Below are positions 17,166-24,059 of a DNA stretch of 64,000 nucleotides, piece by piece (positions within the stretch are counted from its first letter, which is position 1; the number at the start of each line of letters is the position of its first letter). This DNA is from Xylocopilactobacillus apis (GTDB taxonomy: Bacteria; Bacillota; Bacilli; Lactobacillales; Lactobacillaceae). A program made the translations under genes and the position numbers. The notes below the pieces were generated by a model that saw only the letters and a program-made list of their open reading frames with translations, did no database searches and was not told the DNA's origin. The stretch is taken from the NCBI RefSeq assembly GCF_033095965.1, contig NZ_AP026801.1, forward strand, positions 1,198,001-1,262,000, written 5' to 3'.

Positions 17166-19114
17166 TTATTTCTTATAAGTCGCATAATCGCCTTGCACCC
17201 ATTGGTTACCTCCAATTCGGTAAAAGCCGTTTTGCTTGCCGAATACTTTCCAACTCGTGCCATGCATTAGTTTTCGACCTGGATAATATCCACCAGTTAC
17301 ACTTGCTGACTTCCACAGATTTACGCCATAACCTTTCTTGTACTTAATCGTTACAGCACCTGAAAGTTCAACATAATTTACTGGGGTAAATGAAACATTA
17401 GCCGCTCTAATCCACTGAGAATCTCCAACCTTATAAAAAGTATATCCATCTTTATTTGTAGCTTTTTCACTGATTGTACAAGTAGTTCCATGCATCAAAC
17501 GAGTTCCTGTAAAAGCCCCATTTGGCGAAGCATAAACAGCAATTCCGTATCCAGCAACATAGTCAATATATCCAACTGCTGTCATTGGAGTATATGTCCA
17601 ATCTCCAGTTGGAACTGATGGTTGTACTGGATTAGTTGGAATTCCTGGTTGAGAAGATCCTGGGTTTGATGGCTGCGTAGGTTGGGTAGGACTAGATACT
17701 TTAACAAGTTTAGACACAGAATCATTGATCTCTTTAACTGCAGTATCAACTTTAGATTGAATAGCAAAAATATCACCCATAACACTCTTTCCAGACTTTA
17801 TCGCATTTCTCACAGCAGTAACGGAATTCACTGTAAATTGATCTGGATTGGAAATAGATTTTTTTGCATTGCTGATAGCTGTTGATAATTCTATTTTGTT
17901 TACAGGTGGCAAAGACGGATCGGAAGGTTGACTTGAAGAATCAACTCTAACTAACCTAGCCATTGAATCCCAAATATCTTCAGTTATATCATCGATTTGT
18001 TCTTGATTAACATAATTATTAACAAGTAAGCTTTCACCTTTTTCAACTGACTTTTTCACTTTATCTACTGAATCAGATGTAAACTTCGACGGATCAATTA
18101 TTTTTCCTTTTGCGTTAGTTATCGCAGCAGATAATACATTTTTTTCTACTTTTGGAATATTTGTATTAATGGTAGGAACAGGAGTTCCGTCTTTACGTAC
18201 TAAGTTTTTTAAATGTGTATTAATTAATTCAATGTCAGGTACAACATCTTGAGCAAAAGTGTTATTTAATTCTGAAATGTATTGATTTAGAATTTCTTGA
18301 AACTTTGTTACCGATTCTTGATTAACAAATTCGTTTGGATCTTTTATAAGTTCCTTAGCTGAATTGATAACTTCTTCAAGTGGTTTAGTATCTCCTTTTA
18401 GCTTTGCACCTGCTACTGGAGAATTAAGATTCAAAAATTCTTGATGAATTTGATAATCAGTAATTTCAGTCATTGAATTCACTTTTATAGCTTTATTAAG
18501 TGCCCTTTTTACACCTTCAACATATTGATCCATATAACTTTTAGATTTAGTATCAATCCACATTTGAACATCTTTAATTGCATTTGTTAACTCACTATGA
18601 TCGACAACACGATTATCTGTATGCTGCAGAAATTCGTCTTGATTCCACTGAATGTAATCCGCATCTTTGTTATGAATAACTTCTTTTCCCTCTGGACCAA
18701 CATCTCTGACTGTCTCTTCGTTAGTGATAGTCACATCTTCAGGTGATACATTACCTTTTCCAAACGATATAAGATCAACTTTTAAGGTCAAACAAAAAGA
18801 TCCACTGAAGGGATTGTTATTATCTTGATAAACTGTATATCGAGCAACTTTAGTCCCTTCAGGGTAAATATGACCAGTATGATCCTTCATCGGTTCCTTA
18901 AGTACCGCGTACTGGATTCTAAAAACACCCCACGGCAATCTAACATGTTGATTACCATCTGGATCTACTTGGATCTGTCCCCGACTTCATTGGTCGCCAT
19001 TACAACTTCAGGTTCTGCTAGTGCATTAGAAAATAATGGTGCCCTTCCCAAGAGTGGTGTTGCAGCCACTAAGACTGCAGCAAATAAACTTACTTCCTTA
19101 AATTTATTTTTCAT
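17166..19114 (-). pseudogene. FIVAR/SLAP surface protein split by a frameshift
   Basis: The first gene of the operon. ATG 19114 starts a signal peptide (MKNKFKEVSLFAAVLVAATP, then ALAEPEVVMAT), closely like that of the protein at 15291, but this frame ends at TAG 18966-18968. The rest, open from 18938 to 17166 (590 codons from a TTG), continues in another frame: GHIYPEGTKVAR domain, several FIVAR-type units, SLAP-like tail. Adding one G to the G4 tract at 18979-18982 joins the two parts and gives VGGQIQVDPDGNQ before the conserved domain. Without the signal peptide the main ORF could not be exported. No ribosome site precedes 19114; a GATAAT ends 5 bases before the ATG, so the mRNA could be leaderless. 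Confidence 0.8.
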
Positions 19115-19169
19115 AATTAATTATCAAATATTAAAAAATTTAAAAACTGATTTTCTATTAATATTAGGC

Positions 19170-19200
19170 AAAAAAATATGAACAATTATTCTCTTGTTCA
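19170..19200 (-). terminator. Terminator between the XRE gene and the surface operon
   Basis: TGAACAA (19179-19185) and TTGTTCA (19194-19200) form a stem, followed on the minus strand by TATTTTTTT. It separates the regulator at 19251 from the exported-protein operon, or attenuates readthrough between them. Confidence 0.65.
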
Positions 19201-19250
19201 CAAACAAAATTAAAAACATTAATAGAATAAATCTATTCTAAATATTTGAT

Positions 19251-19472
19251 CTAATCCTCCTTCTTTTGTCTAGAATTTAAAAATAACTCAATTGGAATCC
19301 CCAATGAATCAACAAGAATTGAAATTTCGTCTTGGTTAAAAAAGCTCTTACCATAAATTTTATGGTTAACTGTTACTGCACTTTTCCCTATAAGTTCAGC
19401 AATATAACGTTGTGTAATATTATGAGCTTTTAAATATCCTGCTAATTCATTAGGTTCTTTAGTAATTTTCAT
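19251..19472 (-). CDS. Small XRE-type helix-turn-helix regulator
   Basis: DNA-binding protein of 73 residues, almost only a helix-turn-helix: ELAGYLKAHNITQRYIAELI, GKSAVTVNHKIYGKSFF, DEISILVDSLGIPIELFL. This is the five-helix Cro/C1 fold without an effector domain. GGGGAGGTG lies 5 bases before the ATG. It is divergent from another small XRE gene at 19543, with only about 70 bases between the start codons, and lies just upstream of the surface operon. It may regulate one or both; this is inferred from position only. Confidence 0.8.
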   Translation of the reverse strand: MKITKEPNELAGYLKAHNITQRYIAELIGKSAVTVNHKIYGKSFFNQDEISILVDSLGIPIELFLNSRQKKED

Positions 19473-19506
19473 AATTCACCTCCCCATTAATTAAATACGG
19501 TTTATG

Positions 19507-19536
19507 TTGTTAAAAATAAATTTAACTACTTATAAT
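19507..19536 (+). promoter_or_regulatory. Promoter giving a leaderless transcript for the XRE gene
   Basis: TTGTTA (19507-19512), 18 bases, then a perfect TATAAT (19531-19536). The expected transcript start 6-7 bases downstream coincides with the A of ATG 19543, and no ribosome site precedes this ATG. Confidence 0.65.
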
Positions 19537-19542
19537 AAGCTT

Positions 19543-19794
19543 ATGAAGAATAAAGAAAATTTTAAAAACATAAACCAACTACTCAGGTATTCCCGAATAA
19601 AATACGGATATTCGGTTAGGCAATTAACTCAAATATTAACTGATGAGTATAATATAAAGACTGGAAAATCAACTGTTTCAAGAATTGAAATTGATGATTT
19701 TCCGATTTCTGCTTCGATGCTTTATGCCCTTGCAGATCTATATAATCTTGACCTCCCCTTTCTCCGAAAATATTTATTGAAAAAAAGAAAGTAA
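19543..19794 (+). CDS. XRE-type helix-turn-helix regulator, probably leaderless
   Basis: DNA-binding protein of 83 residues: INQLLRYSRIKYGYSVRQLT, TGKSTVSRIEIDDFPISASMLYALADLY, then a basic tail LLKKRK. Only a Cro/C1 domain is present. The frame opens at ATG 19504, but that ATG lies upstream of the -10 box; I chose 19543, which fits the transcript start predicted from TTGTTA-N18-TATAAT. Two GTCCC-N6-GGGAC palindromes follow the gene at 17 and 88 bases after its stop. They and the copy at 8190 could be targets of this or the divergent XRE protein. Confidence 0.75.
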   Translation: MKNKENFKNINQLLRYSRIKYGYSVRQLTQILTDEYNIKTGKSTVSRIEIDDFPISASMLYALADLYNLDLPFLRKYLLKKRK

Positions 19795-19810
19795 TAAAAG
19801 CAATAATTTT

Positions 19811-19826
19811 GTCCCTTATAAGGGAC
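19811..19826. promoter_or_regulatory. GTCCC-N6-GGGAC palindrome, copy 2 (perfect)
   Basis: GTCCCTTATAAGGGAC is a perfect 16-base palindrome downstream of the XRE gene. It lies 71 bases from the third copy and shares GTCCCTT/AAGGGAC arms with the copy at 8190. Confidence 0.6.
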
Positions 19827-19881
19827 ATAAACATAAACTTTAACTTTTTATCAATATTTTAATTTAATTATATCACTATTA

Positions 19882-19897
19882 GTCCCTGTTGTGGGAC
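19882..19897. promoter_or_regulatory. GTCCC-N6-GGGAC palindrome, copy 3
   Basis: GTCCCTGTTGTGGGAC keeps the 5-base arms and the spacing but has a different centre. I saw no convincing ORF between this site and the terminator at 19976. Confidence 0.5.
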
Positions 19898-19975
19898 ATC
19901 GCTTATAAATTAGTTCCTCATCTAAAATTATGATTAATTTTTTTTAATCTCACAAATAATTTCAATTTATAAAAG

Positions 19976-20009
19976 AAAAAACACCTTTTAAATTAATGAA
20001 GGTGTTTTT
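19976..20009. terminator. Bidirectional terminator
   Basis: AAAAACACCTT pairs with AAGGTGTTTTT across an 11-base loop. It lies between the plus-strand XRE locus and the minus-strand lipoprotein gene. Confidence 0.85.
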
Positions 20010-20030
20010 AAAGTTAGCTTTATTGATAAA

Positions 20031-20735
20031 CTATATTTTCGAATCCTTTTTTAAGTTCTGCATTCTCGTGGTTAAAAAATAAACAATATCACCATTTGTA
20101 GTTTTCGTATAATAGGCCTCAGGAGTTCCATTATGGATAGCAAACAAGTAAGTAATTCTATCCATGTTTTGAGAATCTTTAGTCGCGGCTGCAACAATTT
20201 GATATTCTGCTCCGTTATTACCATTAGTAGACCAAGTCAAATTAACTGGCCGGTCATCTATGTCTACATGACCATTTATTTGACCACTCGTGACCGTTTG
20301 AGGAAATTTATATCCATAGTGATCTGCAATTTTTCCATCATAAGTTCCTTGATATGATTGCCCCATCTTAGTCTGCCACTGTTTCATAAAGGCTGACAAT
20401 TTCTGATTCTTTTCTTGTGACCAAGAAGCAGTAGGCTTTTTAGCAGTTGTTTGATTTGTTGTCGAATTACTTGAAGTATTCGATTCAGACTTATTAGTTG
20501 TAGTTGTTTGATTAGTATTGGAACTTGAATTAGCTGCGACACTAGAACTTTTATGAAGATCTTTGTTTTTTGTATCTTGAGCCTTTTTACTTTTTGAGTG
20601 AGCTTTCTTCTTAACTGAACTTGTCTCTGCATCTGATTTCTTACTTTCACTGCTTGACTTGGTAGAGCAACCAGCCATTGTACTTGCGCTCATTAAAATA
20701 AGTATAGTAAACAAAAACCTTTTATTTTTAAACAT
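20031..20735 (-). CDS. DUF4767-type lipoprotein, short form with a 3' frameshift
   Basis: Lipid-anchored protein of 234 residues. Lipobox MAGC (Cys22), a Ser/Thr/Lys tether to about residue 103, then the DUF4767-type domain (WSQEKNQKLSAFMKQWQTKMGQ, YQGTYDGKIADHYGY, WSTNGNNGAEYQIVAAAT). The last 15 residues (LTTRMQNLKKDSKI) are unlike the paralogues. One extra T in the T6 run (A6 on the plus strand, 20074-20079) gives FFNHENAELKKGFENIVYQ and a stop at 20020, which matches the YFYDSQNVNLQAGFAKIV block of the gene at 13420. So the 3' end is probably frameshifted; the second domain of the paralogues is missing either way. GGGAAAA precedes the ATG. Confidence 0.72.
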   Translation of the reverse strand: MFKNKRFLFTILILMSASTMAGCSTKSSSESKKSDAETSSVKKKAHSKSKKAQDTKNKDLHKSSSVAANSSSNTNQTTTTNKSESNTSSNSTTNQTTAKKPTASWSQEKNQKLSAFMKQWQTKMGQSYQGTYDGKIADHYGYKFPQTVTSGQINGHVDIDDRPVNLTWSTNGNNGAEYQIVAAATKDSQNMDRITYLFAIHNGTPEAYYTKTTNGDIVYFLTTRMQNLKKDSKI

Positions 20736-20828
20736 TATTTTCCCTTTTGAATTAAATCAATTAATATTTTATAAATTATCATAAGACATAATTAATTACA
20801 ATTTATAATATAATTCACTAATAAAACT

Positions 20829-21103
20829 TTATGGGTTAATAAATTGATCAAATGTTTCTAATACTTTTGAAACCACTAAATCGGGAGCAGTTTCAATAAA
20901 TTCCGTCTCTCTTTTAGGAGTGCTTGGATCAATGGTTCGAAATTGCTGACAAATAATATAACCAGTAGTTATCATACTAAGCGGTAATTCTACATTTATA
21001 TTGTACAAATGATCGCAGGTCTTCGAGCATTTTGTTCATGTCCCTTAGTTGGATTAAAATTAATCCAAACAATATCACCTTGATTATAAATTACTTCAGC
21101 CAA
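20829..21103 (-). pseudogene. Degenerate MazF-family toxin
   Basis: Remnant of a PemK/MazF mRNA interferase. From TTG 21103 (behind GGAGA at 21109-21113) it reads YNQGDIVWINFNPTKGHEQN and RRPAIIC, the exact MazF N-terminal pattern, then stops at TAA after CTI. The C-terminal half continues in another frame: VELPLSMITTGYIICQQFRT, ID, then EFIETAPDLVVSKVLETF. The central strand segment between these blocks is missing, so there is an internal deletion with a frameshift. It follows the mazE remnant by 45 bases and cannot encode active toxin. Confidence 0.82.
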
Positions 21104-21148
21104 AAAAATCTCCAAATATTTACTTGAACCACTATCTCTTTAATTATT

Positions 21149-21411
21149 TTAAATTATTTCTCGACCAAAAGATTCATCGAAGTTTAATTCTCGATCCCCA
21201 ATTTTAGGTTGATACCTAGCTATATTTCCATAATTAGCCATCAAACGCGAAGTATCTTTCTTTTTTAAAACTATTTCATTTTCTTTTTCTCGAATTAAAA
21301 CATCAAATTCTTTTCTCTCTGGTTGATTGATACCAATCTCACGAAGGATTTGTTTAGATAAATAATTCCTTGAGAATTTCCTCATTTTTTAATTTTTACG
21401 CTTTCACTCAT
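21149..21411 (-). pseudogene. Degenerate MazE-family antitoxin
   Basis: From ATG 21411 the frame reads MSESVKIKK, then TGA at 21382-21384, then GNSQG: the hallmark MazE motif KxWGNSQG with Trp (TGG) changed to a stop. Just after it the frame shifts by one base near TTT, and the remaining C-terminal part (SKQILREIGINQPERKEFDV to the end) is read from a different frame as a 78-codon ORF beginning at 21385. One added T would give GIILSKQILREIG. So the DNA-binding half is lost, while the toxin-binding tail is still open. It pairs with the broken mazF downstream. Confidence 0.75.
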
Positions 21412-21430
21412 CGAAACATTCTCACACTAG

Positions 21431-21459
21431 TTTATGTTTGTTAAAGCATAAATTGTCAA
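21431..21459 (-). promoter_or_regulatory. Predicted promoter of the mazEF remnant
   Basis: On the minus strand TTGACA (21454-21459), 17 bases, then CATAAA (21431-21436). It lies 20 bases upstream of the ancestral mazE start. Confidence 0.5.
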
Positions 21460-21476
21460 ATTAAATTAAGAATTAA

Positions 21477-23969
21477 TCAATAATCTTTACTTGCCTTTAA
21501 TACATCATCAGAAATTCTTGTGATGTCTGTCACATCTGGGTGATCAGCTAACCATAGTTTATGATTTCTAACTAACTGTTCCGAGTAATTTCTTGCCCAA
21601 CGGCCGTTACTCTTATCTTCATCCGGCAACGCCGCATATTTATCAGATACTATCGACTTGAGCAGATCTACATTAACCTGCCAATTTTTTGTAATTTGAA
21701 GGATAACAATCTCTGCTATTTCATCAGGAGAATAAGAATCAAATTCAATTTTCAAAGGGATGCGAGAACGTAAACCCGGATTGGTATTCAAAAATTCTTC
21801 CATTTGCTTAGTGTATCCCGCAAAAATACTTATAAACTTTTGACGATTATTTTCTAATTCCGTTATAAATGTCTCAATAACCGCTTTACCATAGTCTTCA
21901 TCTGATGATCCATTTAATTGATAAGCTTCATCGACAAATAAGACCCCGCCAAGTGCATCCTTAATTACTTTCTTGGTCTTAATTTCAGTCTGACCAAGAT
22001 ACTCGGCGATTAGGTCTGAGCGCGAAACTTCAGCAACCGCATCTCTAGGTAAAATTCCCAGACTATAAAACATTTTTGCAATAATGCGGGCAACAGTAGT
22101 TTTTCCAGTTCCTGGTTCTCCTTCAAATACCATGTGATATGACGGACGTTCTTCTTCTGGAAGAGTATCAGCTAATCTTTGATCCACTGTCGCTTGTTTA
22201 ACCGTCTCATGAACAAATTTTTTAACAGAAGCTAAACCAATCATTGAATCTAATTCTTTTAAAAGTTCGTCGACATTTTTATCTTTAGTTTTTAGCGTCA
22301 TTTTATCGATATCAGAATTACTAATTTCCGTTAAACTGCCGCCGCTTTCTGCAAAAACCCGAATTAATTTTTCGTTGAAATTCCGAACCCAACGGGCATT
22401 TGAATCGTCATAGTTCACTGAATAAGCTTTACGCAATGCTCTCTTATAATAGTCTTCATCAAAAGTTAATCCTGATGAGTGCAATGATTTAACACCAATC
22501 TCTTCAAGCTCATCCGGCGAATAATCGTCAAAGGTAAATACGTTAGGAATCCTCGACTTTAAGCCTGAATTCATTTCAAGAAAATCCTGCATTTCTTTGG
22601 TATAGCCCGCAAAAATGATCATTAGCTCACCACGATGATCTTCCATATATTTAAGAAGTACGTCAATTGCTTCTTGACCATAATTCATACTGTCCTGCAA
22701 TTGATTGAGCGTATATGCTTCGTCAATAAACAAGACCCCGCCCAATGCACTTTCAACCACCTTTTGGGTTTTTGCTTGCGTTTGACCAAGATACTCAGCT
22801 ATTAAATCCTGCCTCGAAACCTCGACATATTTATCAGTCGGCAAAACCCCATTTTCATACATGGACTTGCCTATCAATCGAGCAACCGTTGTTTTACCAG
22901 TTCCCGGATTTCCTAAAAACATTGAGTTTAAAGACAATTCAAACGGCAGCATTCCCTGCTCAATTCTTCGGTTATTAAAAACTGCCATTTTAATAAATGA
23001 ATTAACTTGCTCTTTTACATCGCTTAAACCAATCAGACCATTTAGTTCATCCATTGCTGAACCGCTGTTGGGATTAAAGTCAGGTTTTACTTCCTCAACA
23101 TTCTGATTAAAGTTAACTTTAACTTTTTTAGAATCTGAATCGTCAGCAGCTGTAGATTGAGTTTGAACATTATTATTTGGTATTACAGTCGAAGAAGAAG
23201 TTTTGGGTTTATCGTCAGAACTTTGAAGTTCAACAGTTGAACTTTCATCTGAATCAATATCCAACTTATTTGCGTCATTAATATTGTTTTCTTTGACTAT
23301 AAGGCTGCTATTTTTAAGCGTAAAATTAGAAGAACCTTCAGGTAAAACCAACTTACCGATTTGAATTTTAGAATCACTTGCTTCAATGTTAACCTCATAA
23401 CGATTGGTTAGTTCTAACTCATCAATAGATAACTCAGATTTTTTTTCTAAGTATAAATAATCAAATCTGGAAAAAATGATATTAGCCTTACCAGATGAAA
23501 AGCCAATTGAGTCAACAATTGAATTACTAATGTTTACTTTGTCAGTATTCTGAACATAAAAAGATACAAGATCCTGGTTAGTGTGTACCTCAGAGTATGA
23601 AAGGGCGCAGTCAGAATTTTCTAACAGCATGAGAGCAGATTTATTAGGATCAGTCGAACAAATTTTAACATTGTCTGCAGTAAGCTTTCCATTTTTACAG
23701 ACGAGGATACCTTCTTTATCAGGCAAATTATTAATGGTTAAATTTTCTAGATTTAAATAACAATCCTCATCAATTGTAAAATTGATATTAAGGACTACAT
23801 CTGATGGATTTTTCCCCAGTCCTTTAATTGTAAGGCCATAAAGATCATAAACAATTTCATTATAAACTCCTGGATCGATGACAATCGTGTCTCCCTGACT
23901 TGATCTATCGATCGCTTTTTTAAATGAACTTTTACCAAAACCTCTACCGACATGCAAGGTGTTTGCCAT
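21477..23969 (-). CDS. Beta-helix domain fused to two CbxX/CfxQ-type AAA+ ATPase domains
   Basis: Large intact protein of 830 residues with no signal peptide or membrane segment. Residues about 1-230 look like a right-handed parallel beta-helix (GDTIVIDPGVYNEIVYDLYG, then ladder-like short strands). A Ser/Asp linker (about 235-300) precedes two homologous AAA+ modules of the SpoVK/CbbX/EccA type. Module 1: Walker A GNPGTGKTT (353-361), Walker B GVLFIDEA (411-418), GLKSRIP (469-475). Module 2: Walker A GEPGTGKTT (617-625), Walker B GVLFVDEA (675-682), GLRSRIP (732-738). Both have EYLGQT and all ATPase motifs, so both are probably active. Related ATPases remodel partner proteins, as in type VII secretion or Rubisco activation; no such partner is encoded nearby. 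AGGAGA precedes the ATG. It lies among DUF4767 lipoprotein genes. Confidence 0.87.
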   Translation of the reverse strand: MANTLHVGRGFGKSSFKKAIDRSSQGDTIVIDPGVYNEIVYDLYGLTIKGLGKNPSDVVLNINFTIDEDCYLNLENLTINNLPDKEGILVCKNGKLTADNVKICSTDPNKSALMLLENSDCALSYSEVHTNQDLVSFYVQNTDKVNISNSIVDSIGFSSGKANIIFSRFDYLYLEKKSELSIDELELTNRYEVNIEASDSKIQIGKLVLPEGSSNFTLKNSSLIVKENNINDANKLDIDSDESSTVELQSSDDKPKTSSSTVIPNNNVQTQSTAADDSDSKKVKVNFNQNVEEVKPDFNPNSGSAMDELNGLIGLSDVKEQVNSFIKMAVFNNRRIEQGMLPFELSLNSMFLGNPGTGKTTVARLIGKSMYENGVLPTDKYVEVSRQDLIAEYLGQTQAKTQKVVESALGGVLFIDEAYTLNQLQDSMNYGQEAIDVLLKYMEDHRGELMIIFAGYTKEMQDFLEMNSGLKSRIPNVFTFDDYSPDELEEIGVKSLHSSGLTFDEDYYKRALRKAYSVNYDDSNARWVRNFNEKLIRVFAESGGSLTEISNSDIDKMTLKTKDKNVDELLKELDSMIGLASVKKFVHETVKQATVDQRLADTLPEEERPSYHMVFEGEPGTGKTTVARIIAKMFYSLGILPRDAVAEVSRSDLIAEYLGQTEIKTKKVIKDALGGVLFVDEAYQLNGSSDEDYGKAVIETFITELENNRQKFISIFAGYTKQMEEFLNTNPGLRSRIPLKIEFDSYSPDEIAEIVILQITKNWQVNVDLLKSIVSDKYAALPDEDKSNGRWARNYSEQLVRNHKLWLADHPDVTDITRISDDVLKASKDY

Positions 23970-24029
23970 TTGTTTCTCCTATTAATTCTTTCAATATTTA
24001 TATCTTAAACCAATCATTAGTTTTTTAAC

Positions 24030-24057
24030 AAAAAAAATAGTGCTTTGGATAACACTA
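24030..24057 (-). terminator. Terminator after the ABC / two-component / lipoprotein operon
   Basis: TAGTGTT and AGCACTA form a stem with one G-T pair, followed on the minus strand by a T8 run. It ends the operon just before the AAA+ gene, which therefore probably has its own promoter. Confidence 0.75.
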
Positions 24058-24059
24058 CT

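Noticed and set aside
1586-19114. Prophage or transposon origin of the exported-protein region
   Set aside because: No integrase, transposase, terminal repeats or phage genes were seen.
19811-19897. Palindromes considered as ComR-type boxes with a nearby pheromone peptide gene
   Set aside because: The XRE proteins lack the C-terminal TPR domain of ComR/Rgg and no peptide ORF with a ribosome site follows.
21477-23969. AAA+ protein considered as EccA of a type VII secretion system
   Set aside because: No WXG100, EccC, EsaA or EssB-like gene is present in the window, and the N-terminal domain differs.
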